DNA of 64,000 bases from Protonemura montana (GCA_947568835.1 OX387610.1:11017001-11081000); one strand, 5' to 3'. Positions 9,501-19,884 are shown, numbered from the stretch's first letter. Notes: generated by a model not told the origin, from the sequence alone. Made by a program: numbers and translations.

Positions 9501-12500
9501 AAAGCTTACTTGGTTCACGGCACACAGGTCACAGCCTCCTCGACGTAACATAAGCACGCTTGTTGGAGTTGTCGGCTGCTTGCTCTACTTGCTCGCTGGA
9601 CGAAAATTGTTTTCACGAATACAAAAGCTTAATTTTCAACGACACGATTTGAAAATAACCGTTTACAAACACTAACACGCACTGAGTTGTTTAAAAAATT
9701 AATCCTGGCACGTATAATGACAATTTTACACTCATTTCAGATGCAAAGCAAAGAAAAAACGTTCATCCACTCAAGTTCACAGCACGACTGAAATGACAGC
9801 TGACTTTATTTTTGCCAAGATGGCCGCCATGTACGCTCCATAATTTGAATGGTCGTTGGCTACTACACGTTTAACCGTCGCCTAATAACTCCACGGGGAG
9901 CTAGGCTTGATTCTCTGAACCAAGACTATGACAGATTTACTACCCGCTCTCGGCACCCACCGATACCTACTGGTATTTTTGCTATGTAGCCAGCCGGGCA
10001 TAGCATTTAGGAGTGGGTGATAACATGGGCTGATAGAATGCATGTATGGAGATGCTGCAACATGCGAGATAGGAAAGGGTGTAAGAGCTAATGCAAGACA
10101 TATCTACTTGATACAAAAAATGTGGATACAATTATGTTAAATCTGTTACCACTACCAAACTACACATCCAAAAAAACGAGCCAATCATTTTGAAAAGCCC
10201 CCCTTATTAATTTAATCCAGTATAATATTTTTTAAGAATGGATGTTTCGGAATATGTTTTTTTTAGTTGATGAAACATTTTATGCAGATTAACACCAACA
10301 GTTTAACCGCAATTACAGATTAAAAAATATGATTTTATTCCCTGGGTGAAATAGAAGATATGGAGGCACTACAACCCTGACTCCAACTATAAACACCTTA
10401 CATTATATGTAGGAAGTAAAATTCATACAGTTGAGTCTTTACAAATCCATGCTACCAAGAGATGTATAAGCAAGTCGGGTGAAGTTTTAGTCCTAAAGAT
10501 AAATCCTCCAACGGTTGTGTTAGCATGTTGGAAACACCTGTTCTCGTGAGATAACAGAAGTTAAGCAACACTACGCTGGGTAAGATATTGGATGGGTAAC
10601 CATCATACACATGGCCAGTTCGGGAGACAGGCTGGAAGGATAAAAGATAGCTCAACAGCTTTACTCGCCTTGCTTATCAACCTCTCGACAGCATGGATTT
10701 GTGGAGAAATCCTGTTGTTCGCGTTGTACCGTCCTTCGGAAGGGACGTTAAGCCGGTGGTCCCCTTGGTTTTGTTCAACATGACTGGCACCGGGTTTTCC
10801 CTCCTCCCTTTCAGCTTGGTTAGGTTAAGCATTATATTCTAAATATTTTACTCATTCACCGACGCCATTAGACCAGCGCCACATGGGATGTGATAAAAAC
10901 CGTGCCTTTTAACAAATGATTTAATAAAACAACACACAAATTAAATCTACGCATAACCACAAAACATTTATGAATAAATAATTTATTGTTTTACATAGTT
11001 TCCCCGAATAAAACTAAAATAATACCATAAAATCCAGAAAACATTCTTTATGGAAGTCTCAATTTCACCATCAGTTTCTTACAAGCCGGTTGTCCACTTT
11101 TACCAACTAAACAAAGTAAATTGCAATAGTGCCAGCATAACTGAACAATTATGCCACATTCCGTCGCTTTAGGGCATCGAACCAACGGTCCTCCATGCAT
11201 CGGAATGTCACTTGTCCATTCCGGAGCAACCAATCACGTCGTTCCTTTTTGCATTGTCCAACGCGTCACGTGGTTTTATTGTTATTTTGTTTCAGTGCAC
11301 ACAGCCGTTTGATTTATCGCGGTTATTTCCGATACTCGTAGAGAACGGTATTTGGATATTGGAAAATGTGTAGCGCTTTTGAACGAAATCGATTTTGAAT
11401 TCGGAATGAGATGGTTTTAGGCTTAAGCTGCTTGTAATTAAACCGTGTACTGGCTAGAGGGGTTTCAAGTTTGCAGCAGTGGATCTAGTTGAACGTACTT
11501 TTACCTCGCTTTTCTAAAATTATCATATGAACAGATTAAAAAAATAGTTATTTCGGAAAAAAAAATGTTTTGAACGCTAGTATTCTGTAATTAATATATT
11601 TGCCAAATTGGTTGAAATCGAGGATAAGAACGAATTTAGAAGATTATATCATGGCGTTTTCAGGCAAGCACACATTTTGCCCTACGTTTGAATATTCCCC
11701 GGCACGCTACTTTAATTGCAAAAATAGCGTAAGTTTGTTCACTTTTTGTGCTAGGCTTGAAGAAACCAAAATATTGTTATTTATGAAGATCTATAAATAC
11801 TTTCAAGTGATGCAATCGTGATAAACTTCAATAAAAATGTATTTTCACTAAAAAACAACTCTTTCTAGATTATTAATTCAAGGTAATGTATTTTATTACT
11901 TAACCTAAATCAAAGTCAAGTGGAAACTTTTCTGACACACAATCTAAAAAAAAAAGCATAAAGTCTCGGTATTGCATCGAGTTTTCATTTTAAGAAACAG
12001 CTGACCTTTCAGCTGCCCATGTTTGGTTGTTGTCATGGCAACAGATTTAACTCCCACGTTATCCAGGAGTTAAGAAATGTATAATATTCGACATGAACCT
12101 TGATTTTCATTAAATTCAAAGAAGATAGAATAAAGCATAGAAGATAGAATAAAGCATAGAAGTGATTACAATAACAGGTAAAGTTCTGTTAAGATCGTTG
12201 AACCCTCATTACAATTACATATATTTATTTGCAGAGTTGTTTGGTTTTTCTGGCATTTCCACGCGGGAGCTTAAACCAGCAAGCAGATGATGGAAAGGAA
12301 GCTAGACTGGAAAAATGTGCAACCGAACCGGGACACGAACCCGGGACCCCCCAATTGCCGGTCGGGTGCTTACCACATCCTCTTGGATTGATTGATTATT
12401 GGTGTATAACGACGCAATATTTTGACATCTGGCCATGCGGCACTGGTCTAATAGCATCGGTAAATGAGTGGATGATTATGAGGATGATGATGAACCTAAC

Positions 12501-14725
12501 CTAACCAAGAAGGGATGGAGGAGAAACCCGGTAGTTTAAACAAGCGAAACTGTTCCGTGTTTTTCTCGATGCAGAAATCAGCGGATCGTGACTGCTAGGA
12601 TGATTGAAAATCTTTCCAATATCACATTTTCAGAATGGAAATCTACCATTGACCAGGTCAATCCTCACACAATCAAAACCCGCTCGGCAAATCTGTCTCT
12701 CGAATCGAACAAATTCCTAAAAAAAAAACTAAAAAAGAACGTTCTACCATGCCGCGCTCGTCAGAAAGTTGTATTTGCACAAAACTCATCTCACGGCTTC
12801 TCTTCTCCCTCCTCACCTACATTTCAAAATTACCCCCTTTGAAGATGCCACGCTACAGTTGGTAAAGCGTAGTTGGTCTCATCGCCGCAAAAAGTAGCTA
12901 GCGCTCGTTGCATGACTTTGCTATACGCCCGCTAACGATGTCCTTGTTAACCACCCACTGCAAGAGTGACACAGAAAAGTACAGTCATTATTAACACAGT
13001 TTTCATGTTCCACCGCCGTCTCATTTTTTTTGCGGATCTTCTTCGTTCTTTTGCACAGCTTTCTAATCTAATTTCTTCTGCAACTTTTTGGCCGTTTTAC
13101 TTCTCTCTGGTGAAATTAAATTGCGTTTTTCTTCGATTCTGAGCTGGACAATTCACAAGCGCGTGACTGAGGGCGTTCCATCGTCCCAGTAGTGTGATTT
13201 AGAAGGCGCTGGTTTCGCCGTTCTGGTTTCAATTTTATTTTAGCTATGTTCGATAGATGCCATAAAATGACGCTTTTTCATACAATTTATTATTTTTCTC
13301 GGATGTGTTGCGCCAGGGGGCTATTATTAATTTAAAATTTGTAAATTGAAACCTTTTGAACAAGAAAGAAGGCGTAGCTTTAAGGTTTCTAAAAGATATT
13401 TTTAATTGATTGTATGACAGCATGTAAGTGAGAAGCCCTGCTAGCGCATTGTTGTAATTGGGAAGTGTATGGCGTGGAAGTAATATCTTTATTACTCATT
13501 GTCACGACAAGCACGATAGCTAATTAAGCGTGACAAAGCTACGAAAAGAACAACTCTGCTTGACAAAGCTTTATAGCATTTATTTCGGAAGAGAAAGGAT
13601 TTTTTTTAGCTTACAAACCATGGTGGTCTTTCATGGTGGTTTTTCATGGTGGTTTTTCTTAGATGTACAGATATTTTAAAATTGTACACCATTGAGTACT
13701 ATTTAAATACCACTTAAATGTTATAACATTGGGTTCATATGTTTAGTCAGAGTCTCAGCGCTAATGTAAATCTGTACTCACGAAAATTACCGACCGCTAA
13801 AAAGTTTACCGGCGAAAATGGTAGTTGCTAGTAGGTGAATTTACTGTCTTTTATTGTTTTAAAACATTTCGCTTCCTTGATTCTCGCAGATTACTTGCAT
13901 TTAAGAATGAGTTTCACTCAATAAAATACATCCTAATCGATTGATTAACATGTATCGATATTTTTCGACGTAATTATTTAATTTGAGTAGTAATTTAAAT
14001 AGGTTAATAGGTATCAAACGCCATTTGATGATCGCCACCGCTAGGAGGCAGATAGCTTATCATCAGCACCGAGACTTTGACTAAACATATAAACACATCT
14101 AAATCATAATTAAGTTTAAATAAGTAGATTTTATATTTTTGCATTTTTTTTATTTATTTTCTATTTTTAAGAATAACTAGAGCTGCTTTTTTATGATCTC
14201 ATAAGCCATAAAGTTGACAAAAGTCAGTATTGTTCTACATTTTCATATTTGTTTCATTGCTACCATATGAGCACTAATCATGCTTTGAATAAGACCAAGA
14301 ATCACCAACTAACTTCCCTTCATGTCTTTCAGTTCTCCCTGCTACACATGGTGGTCGTCTCTCTTCTCCTCGGCGCCATCCTCCTCATCGTAGGCCTCGT
14401 CCAACTCAAGCCAGGCGCCGACGCAAGCCAACACCGCTACTACCTTATGGCCATCGGAGCGTTCCTCATGTTCAGCGGCATCCTCCTGGCCGGGGTCCGC
14501 TGTTGTCTCCTCCCTTGGCATATGAGGAAGCTCGAACGCCGCGCTCGCAGTGACACCATCGCGCATATGGAGAACGGGAGAAGACCAAGCGACGTTCACG
14601 GCGAGAAAGTTGTGCATTCGCCGGTGATTATCAGTTTGAAGGAGACGTTGCCGGGGGTTGAGACGACAGCGGAAGCGAGGAATGGGCTTGGAGTTCCCAG
14701 CGTGAACGTTGTCAGTGTGGCGTAG
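6570..14725 (+). CDS. predicted two-pass membrane protein (exons 6562-6770 and 14333-14725)
   Basis: I infer two coding exons. The first has acceptor TTTACAG before 6562, an ATG at 6570 in a good context (TCACCATGA), 67 codons ending in YYLFGK, and donor AAG|GTGCGT after 6770. The second has acceptor CTTTCAG before 14333 in the same phase 0 and runs 130 codons to a stop at 14725, giving 197 residues. The N-terminal part is basic and Ser/Pro-rich (HERRKQEKRKRP at about residues 12-23), so it is probably cytosolic. Two hydrophobic segments follow, at about residues 68-92 and 104-130. The tail is basic then polar (MRKLERRARS). I do not recognise the family. The 7.6-kb intron carries a 68-bp satellite, SINEs and a MITE. 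Joining the exons is inference from phase and strand. ATG 6579 is an alternative start. Confidence 0.72.
6855..6994 (-). repeat. degenerate SINE 3' region next to the 68-bp array
   Basis: On the minus strand this carries a decayed SINE tail: a motif like GTGCTAGAACCGGGTT (elsewhere GTGCCGGCACCGGGTT), then spacer, then a region like ACCAGAGCCATAGGGAC, corresponding to ACCAGTGCCACATGGCC in intact copies. It directly abuts the tandem array, which suggests that the array grew inside a SINE copy. Confidence 0.55.
6995..7945 (-). repeat. 68-bp satellite in the membrane-protein intron
   Basis: Fourteen occurrences of the CACCAAGG anchor are spaced at exactly 68 bp (first near 6997, last near 7881). 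Some units carry AGGACCGGCC and others AGGGCCGGCC, and the right part alternates with a dimeric period of 136 bp. The sequence is homologous to the body of the 5S-derived SINE. The right end (7930-7965) runs into SINE-tail-like CCCCGTGGCACTGGTCTA. Because 68 is not a multiple of 3, long open frames of cycling sequence occur on both strands; these are not genes. Confidence 0.93.
8311..8353. repeat. hexanucleotide microsatellite (CGACTA)n
   Basis: Short imperfect run of CGACTA/CGACTAC units. Confidence 0.85.
8354..9501. other. unassigned intronic DNA
   Basis: Lies inside the proposed intron of the membrane-protein gene. I see no exon, RNA gene or repeat with another copy in the window. Confidence 0.4.
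9502..9850 (-). repeat. 350-bp dispersed element, copy 1
   Basis: Reverse-complement match over its whole length (about 350 bp, moderately diverged) to 56287-56636. One end carries AAGCTTACTTGGTTCACGGC. The other carries CAAGATGGCCGCCATGTACG followed by ATAATTTGAAT. No terminal inverted repeats, tail or coding capacity are evident. The class is unknown; strand is given relative to copy 2. Confidence 0.75.
10245..10400 (+). repeat. dispersed repeat, partner of 51430-51575
   Basis: Shares TTGATGAAA and, after an AT-rich middle, ATATGGAGGCACTACAAC with the segment at 51430-51575. That segment has in addition an outer TTTTCCGGAAAA motif, which is also seen near 8070 in inverted orientation. This looks like a low-copy interspersed repeat of unknown class. 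Confidence 0.45.
10436..10509 (-). repeat. 5S-derived SINE fragment
   Basis: Short minus-strand piece of the SINE body (ACAAATCCATGCTACC, then a GCAAGTCGGGTGAAG-like run). It abuts the next SINE, which is in the opposite orientation. Confidence 0.6.
10510..10892 (+). repeat. 5S-derived SINE, near full length
   Basis: The head is recognisable (GTTGGAAACACC, GTTAAGCAACACTACGC, GGATGGGTAACCATC). It is followed by the body (CAGCATGGATTTGTGGAG, GTACCGTCCTTCGGAAGG) and the tail (CATTCACCGACGCCATTAG, CCACATGGGATG). The extreme 3' CGTCGTTAAA is lost. It lies inside the proposed intron of the membrane-protein gene. Confidence 0.88.
12005..12070. repeat. short dispersed repeat with X-box-like palindrome
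   Basis: Contains GTTGTCATGGCAAC (12029-12042) and then an inverted pair TTAACTCC...GGAGTTAA. The same arrangement recurs, diverged, near 20965-21020 and 28985-29050, and more weakly near 46525-46580. The palindrome matches the consensus of RFX-bound X-boxes, but function is not shown. Confidence 0.45.
12240..12395 (-). repeat. tRNA-derived SINE, second family
   Basis: On the minus strand it has a B-box-like GGGTTCGTGTCCCGG, preceded by GCACCCGACCGGCAATTG, as expected for the 3' half of a tRNA. It is followed by a body with TAGCTTCCTTTCC and TTTAAGCTCCC. The body is shared, in the opposite orientation, with 55193-55312. A 5S-derived SINE 3' end (12397-12533) sits directly against its tRNA end. 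Confidence 0.6.
12397..12533 (-). repeat. 5S-derived SINE, 3' fragment
   Basis: From the CCGGGTTTCTCC motif to TTGCGTCGTTATAC, read on the minus strand. It is truncated just 3' of the GTGCCGGCAC motif. Confidence 0.78.
12534..13739. other. unassigned intronic DNA
   Basis: No exon or recognised repeat. A 15-bp unit (CATGGTGGTTTTT-like) is repeated three times near 13617-13658. Confidence 0.35.
13740..14087. mobile_element. MITE-like element
   Basis: Terminal inverted repeats TGTTTAGTCAGAGTCTCAGCG at the left and, reverse-complemented, TGTTTAGTCAAAGTCTCGGTG at the right. Each end is flanked by TA, a possible target-site duplication. It is about 348 bp with no coding capacity. Relatives are at 21431-21665 and 31500-31817. 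It sits 245 bp upstream of the last exon of the membrane-protein gene. Confidence 0.65.
14333..14725 (+). CDS. last exon of the membrane-protein gene
   Basis: GC-rich compared with its surroundings, with codon-like composition. It encodes both hydrophobic segments (beginning FSLLHMVVVSLLLGAILL and YYLMAIGAFLMFSGILL), separated by a short charged loop, and a cytosolic-type tail ending SVNVVSVA. The stop is TAG at 14723-14725. The reading frame is also open upstream of 14333, but that part is AT-rich and precedes the CAG acceptor, so I exclude it. Confidence 0.8.
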   Translation, partial: FSLLHMVVVSLLLGAILLIVGLVQLKPGADASQHRYYLMAIGAFLMFSGILLAGVRCCLLPWHMRKLERRARSDTIAHMENGRRPSDVHGEKVVHSPVIISLKETLPGVETTAEARNGLGVPSVNVVSVA

Positions 14726-14794
14726 GCGTTGGAGTATTAAGGGACGTTGGATTAGTACAAAGAAGTCAGAGAGGCGTCTGTTTTGCTTCATCTA

Positions 14795-14999
14795 AAGGAG
14801 CGGACACCTGTATGTTCTTAATCCGGAGACATTTTAATTTCGGTCTTAAACATTACATATACTTCTGAGTTTCTATGGTAGAGTCATAACTTCTCCAGCA
14901 TATAGGGGACGGCGAGTGTCCGCTCCTTTGTGTAGAGCGAAACAAGCACCCTGTCACGGAATGTCCAGCACAGAGGCGACGGCGAGTGTCCGCTCCTTT
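14795..14999 (+). repeat. inverted and direct repeats in the probable 3' UTR
   Basis: AAAGGAGCGGACAC (14795-14808) is followed by its perfect reverse complement GTGTCCGCTCCTTT twice, at 14916-14929 and 14986-14999. The latter two sit in 70-bp tandem copies. In RNA the first arm could pair with either of the two others. The segment lies between the stop codon at 14725 and an AATAAA at 15420. Confidence 0.7.
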
Positions 15000-15419
15000 G
15001 CGAAGAGCGAAACAAGCACCCTGTCACAAATGTCCAGCACATAGGCGACGGGGGTCGAAGGCGATAAAGCAGTTTGCTACTGTGGCTGTATTAAGGGCGT
15101 GCCCTCTGGAAACGCGTGGTTTAATGAGGTCGCCATCTAGTGACTTTGTTGGGTAATTAAATCCGAGGCAGCGAGATTAACGACCTTTATTTTATGTGAG
15201 TAATGATGGCGATGGCGATAATAGCCGGGGGCTCTAATGATTACGCTAATGGGCGGAAGTGGAGTTTGCTGTGGTTTTCCTCAGAGAGGTGCGCCATTGA
15301 GGATCTTTCTGATGTGCGATATCATGTGTCAAAAAGATTGAAAAGTACGATGAAAAGCGTGAAAAGGCTGCTGGGGCTAGCTTGGTATTCTTGTCATCGT
15401 AGTACGCCGTCGCTTGAAG

Positions 15420-15425
15420 AATAAA
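15420..15425 (+). terminator. candidate poly(A) signal of the membrane-protein gene
   Basis: AATAAA on the coding strand, about 695 nt after the stop codon. I see no earlier canonical AATAAA after the stop. Confidence 0.35.
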
Positions 15426-18337
15426 ATTGGTAGAAAATTTATGATTGATGATGGAAACAGTTGTTGGAGAAAAATGTATTTTCGAAAGAGCGGTTATATC
15501 TTGTGAATTGGAAAATTGGTGGCTGGTTTGAAGTAGGCTGCCAATTCTAGGTGGGATTGGTTTTAAATATGATGTTGTGAAGGATAAAATTTCTTTGTCA
15601 GCAAAAATAGAATGAGAAAATAAGATAAACACATAGACATGCACCGTAAATACATACGTCCTATAGTACATATGCGATGAAATTGTACCAACTGAAAGTA
15701 AAGTACTGTTTAAGATGTAATTACTGACATACCACCAGAGATAAGAAGCTTTCAAGCTTTGAGTTAATATATATTTCCAGAACTTTGAACATTTCACCTG
15801 TGTCGCAATTTTAAAGCAGCTAAGAACGCTATGCTTTAATTGTTTGGATGATTTATGGGGAAAAAAAGCAGTTCATTTTTATTTTCTTGTTAATTAAAAC
15901 ATATCCAAGGCTTTTTGCTTACAGGGGACTGCATATCAGAAAAAGTGAAAGTCGATAGGCGGCCGGTCCGTACGGTAACTGCTATAAATGGTCTCCAGAA
16001 TCGAACCTGGAACCTCCGAACGTACGAAATTCATGGCTTTCTCACTAACAGGCTAGCCGGCTACCAGAATCAAACCTGCGACCTCCAAACGATCATGCAG
16101 AAAATATAATTTGAGATTTCTCTCAAACTAAACCTTGCAGTTTAATCGAAAATCCAGATTTTGTATCGCAAAATAAGATATCAACGCTCTACGCACTTGT
16201 GATTATGAAGTATTGCAAATTTTATGTCATTGTTGCTATGTTTTTTAACTTTTATTACAAGTTATAGTGCTCTTTATTGGATTTACGGACCAAATCATAT
16301 CATTTTTTTATTGTAAGTATCTAAATATTGAACCTTATCAACCGAAACAATCTAACACAGACCCCAATAAAATGGGCATTTTTAGGTGAAACCTGACCCA
16401 CAGGATTATGACCTGCAAAGACAAAAATCAAGATACTCATATAGCACCGTAATGGACATAGAAGGGTTCATATAAATATTAGAATCACACGTATTTCAGT
16501 TCTAATATTCATATATTACTCAACCATATTTAGTATCGATAAATATATGATAAGTTTACGAGCTCCTTTTGAAACGAAAGAGGCTATATTTTCGTAATTT
16601 GTACATTTTAAGAAGTTTGGCGGGCGTTGCAGTTGATGGTATTTGTGTGAAAGAAATACAAGGTTACTTCTTGGGTTTTGAGTGGTTTGTAAAACGTTGC
16701 CTGAACGTTCGAATAATTACACCAAACGTCGGAAAGTGGCCAACGTTTGGTAAGCGTTAAAATCTTGGTAAATTACTATTTTGTTTGTAAGATTGAACAA
16801 AGAAAAATTATATGCTTTTTCAATTTTTTTTAAATTTTATTAAAACTGGCTGGTTTTGCGATGTCCATTGCTATGTTAATTTGAAAATAGATGTTTCTGA
16901 TTAGGGTTTATCACAAAACTGAGTCTGTAACAGGTCGTTATCATTTAATTGGACATTGTTAAACTGGCTCTTAACTGTTCGTTAGTAAATTAAGTCTGTC
17001 TTTGCGGTTGTTTGTTGCTTTTACATATCTTGGCAACGAATTGTTTAAATTTAAAAACTGGGCACGTTTTTAAGTAACCAATGATTGTTATCGATTGGTA
17101 ATTGGATCAGTGAAGCTGTTGATATTTGGAGAGATTATTATAAAAATGGTGCACATTTAAAATAGGACATAAGATATTATATTTCAGTAAGAGTATATTA
17201 ACTACAAATATATACATACAAATAATTATAGTCTAAAATAAACCGTTAGGTATATGTTCAAAAGTCTTCAGATCTATAAGTGTTTGACATTTGTATGTTG
17301 TCTCAAATTTAGAAAAACAAATTTGAAAGTAAAAATGTATAAAATAATTCGTATTATGCCAAAAAATGTGTATATTGTGCTAAATTCTGTGATGAATATG
17401 ATTAAAAAAAATGTATGTAAGGCCATTATTGAGTGTCACCAAAATTCCTGTTGTCAAATTAGCTTAATTTTTTCAAAAGTCGTTGCTAGCCAATTTTTAC
17501 CTGTCACTTTTGTGAACAAAACTGTACCAAACAATTGATAAAGTAAACTTCGATCGCAATTTGTCACTAAAATCGACAGAATTATCAAAACCACGCTAGA
17601 ATTAGAATGTAAATTCAAACTGAAAAAAAAAAATTACAAAAAATGTCATTATTTTCTTCACAAAAAACGCACAAATATAGAATGAATCTCACACAAACTT
17701 GCAAGTTGTTGTAGAAAAGTGCAAAGTTAAATTTTTGTTTTTGGCAATTTGGCAAAAAATTGGCAGGAAATTGGAGGAATTTGGCATTAGCGATTTTGAA
17801 ATATTTTTCTCTTGTATCAAACTTTTTGCAAATTCTATTGTTAGCTTTTTGAAAAATCTTGTTCTTTCCATGATTTCTTGGCGTTATTATTTTGTCTTCC
17901 TGCTTATTACTCAATAAAAGTTCGAGAGAAGTTTGTAGTTGATCGGTGAAAGAAGAAATTAAAGATTGCAAGCCAAACAATGTCTGTCTAATGAATTTCA
18001 TAATGATTGCAAATAAAACTTGCATTTCAGGAGTATACAAAATAAACATGAATCTGAAAAAAGTGAAAATTGAGTTTAAAATCTTTCTTTTTTCCACCTG
18101 TATTTACAAAAAAAAACTGCCACAAAATCTTATCACAATCAATATCACAAGAAACTATCAAAAATTCAAAAAGAAAACTTGTTAAAAGTCATTTGAAATA
18201 ATTTAAAAAAAAACTTGGTCTAGGTAAAGCACATTGAAAAATTGGCAAGAAATGTTTAAAAAAAGAGCTTTTTAAGATTTAAAATTGACGGAAATGAAAT
18301 CTACATTCATGTAGGTGAACTTCAACTTTAGTTATAC
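15426..18337. other. unassigned, AT-rich intergenic DNA
   Basis: Very AT-rich, especially 17100-18300, with many homopolymer A/T runs. Long chance frames occur there but have low-complexity composition. The only repeat I recognise is the pair of tRNA-like blocks at 15991-16090. Nothing else is supported. Confidence 0.4.
15991..16090 (-). repeat. paired tRNA-3'-half-like blocks
   Basis: On the minus strand two B-box-like motifs occur about 70 bp apart: CAGGTTTGATTCTGG and CAGGTTCGATTCTGG, each preceded by a GGAGGT run. This is probably a fragment or dimer of a tRNA-derived SINE. Neither block can form a complete tRNA cloverleaf. Confidence 0.5.
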
Positions 18338-18790
18338 TGGTTTTTAGACTCATGTTCTTTAACTAACCTTAACACTAGATTTGATAAAAACTATTTGAAC
18401 TGAGGTTTAAACGCTAAGTGAAACACAACTAAATGTCCCAACGTTTCGTAACTTGTACCTGTTACTTTATCAAGGGTTAAAGCAGTCCTGACAATTTTCC
18501 GATAACAAAATAACCACAAAAAATTTAAAAATTTGTAGAAAAACTATTTGAACTGGGTTTTGAATGCTAAGTAAAGGGCTACTAAATTTCCCGACGTTTC
18601 GTAACATATACTAGTTACTTCTTCAGAGGTTTGAGACTGCTCAAACCTCTGAAAGAAGTAACTAGTATATGTTACGAAACGTCGGGAAATTTAGTAGCCC
18701 TTTACTTAGCATTCAAAACCCAGTTCAAATAGTTTTTCTAAAAACTTATGCTAAGGAGAAATCAAGTAGACATGAGTCTAAAAACCATCA
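18338..18790. mobile_element. fold-back element with nested long palindrome
   Basis: The outer ends are inverted copies of a sequence like GGTTTTTAGACTCATGT. Inside is a near-perfect hairpin with arms 18538-18635 and 18640-18738 and a 4-base loop. The arms carry CCCGACGTTTCGTAAC and TTTGAATGCTAAGTAAAGG. An additional diverged half-copy lies at 18380-18490. Relatives are at 19187, 41063, 47039 and 58341. No coding capacity. Confidence 0.85.
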
Positions 18791-19186
18791 TAATTTAAAA
18801 ATTACCTAGTTTAAGCATCCTAAATGCATCTAACTAAAATAATCAGGGTCAATAACTCAAAAACTAACATATTTTGTAATTTCAAAAATATGACCCCAAT
18901 GAAAGTTTCAATCAAAACGTAATGCAACATAAAACAATTCTTCTTTCACTGCTTCCTCAAATCATCTCGTGGACAGCGAATAATTACACAATTATTTGAA
19001 TTACTTTCTCTGTGCGATCAATATCGTCCCTGTTGACGCCGTCTCCCGACAGAAGCGCCACCTACAGCGCGCAGTCCTTGTGCCACCTGGCGTTCAAATC
19101 GCGTACTAATGTAGAGACCAGCCTTCTCGGTAAAACAGCCAGTTGTACCTTCACTTTTAAACTGAAAAAACAATTATCTGTGTTAT

Positions 19187-19340
19187 GATGGTTTTTAGAC
19201 TCATGTCTACTTGATTTATCCTTGGCACTAGTTTTAACAAAAACTATTTGAAATGGGTTTTAAATGCTAAGTAAAGGACAAAGGGATGAACTAAATTTGC
19301 CCTTTACTTAGCAATCAAACCCCATTTCAAATAGTTTTTG
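19187..19340. mobile_element. short fold-back element, internally deleted
   Basis: Starts with TGGTTTTTAGACTCATGTC, then CTATTTGAAATGGGTTTT and GCTAAGTAAAGG. It then has a short centre and the inverted arm CCTTTACTTAGCAATC...CCATTTCAAATAG. The CCCGACGTTTCG core is lost. It lies about 180 bp beyond the poly(A) signal of the cuticle gene. Confidence 0.75.
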
Positions 19341-19523
19341 ATAATAATCTGTGTTTTTCGATTTAAACATAGTTATTAGCAATCGCTAATAGTTTATATA
19401 AATATGTTTGTTTGTATATTTGGAAGACTTTTTATTTTGGAAAATGGTAAATTTCAATATTTCTCTTTGCTCGCTACGCTCATAAAAAAAACACATACGA
19501 ACAAAATTTTCGTTTAAATCAGC

Positions 19524-19529
19524 TTTATT
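19524..19529 (-). terminator. poly(A) signal of the cuticle gene
   Basis: AATAAA on the minus strand (context ACACAATAAAGC), about 230 nt past the stop codon. A second AATAAA lies further on, near 19431-19436. Confidence 0.55.
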
Positions 19530-19755
19530 GTGTGCAGCATTGAAATAAGTGACGTGAACAAAATAAAAACCAAACAACATCAATAGCAACTTAAATGACA
19601 ATAAAAACCATCAAACTTATTCTAAAAAACAGCGTATCACAACAGAAAGAAATACCAAAATAATACAAATTGCGGTCGACATGACTGAAAACTCCTCCAC
19701 TGCACTCTGTGGTCGGAATTGCGAAACATTTGAAGACTAGAACGCGCTCGTTTGA

Positions 19756-19884
19756 TCATTCCACTTTAATCACCCAGTCACCGGCAGCGCTGGCATCGGC
19801 ACTGACTTTCACGGTGGCGTCAGCAGCGGCAGCGGCAGGAGCTTGCACTTCGGTCGCAGCGCTAGCACTATCATCGGCAGAGAC
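19756..19884 (-). CDS. cuticle gene exon 6
   Basis: Acceptor CTTTCAG|GTC. It encodes 42 residues beginning [13 protein letters not shown], with an Ala run and ending in the charged GDWVIKVE, followed by TGA at 19758-19756. It is separated from exon 5 by the intron that holds the 68-bp satellite. Confidence 0.85.
   Translation of the reverse strand, partial: VSADDSASAATEVQAPAAAAADATVKVSADASAAGDWVIKVE

Noticed and set aside
14249-14332. Upstream extension of the membrane-protein frame to an ATG at 14249
   Set aside because: AT-rich, precedes a good CTTTCAG acceptor, and the phase fits the exon at 6562-6770 better.
15246-15797. 183-codon minus-strand open frame
   Set aside because: Antisense to the probable 3' UTR, no domain, Ser/Thr/Phe/Tyr-rich composition. 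Unusual length, but nothing supports it.
17615-18097. 160-codon minus-strand open frame
   Set aside because: Lies in very AT-rich DNA, composed of Phe/Lys/Asn/Leu, with overlapping plus-strand frames in the same place, no domain and no splice sites. Probably chance.
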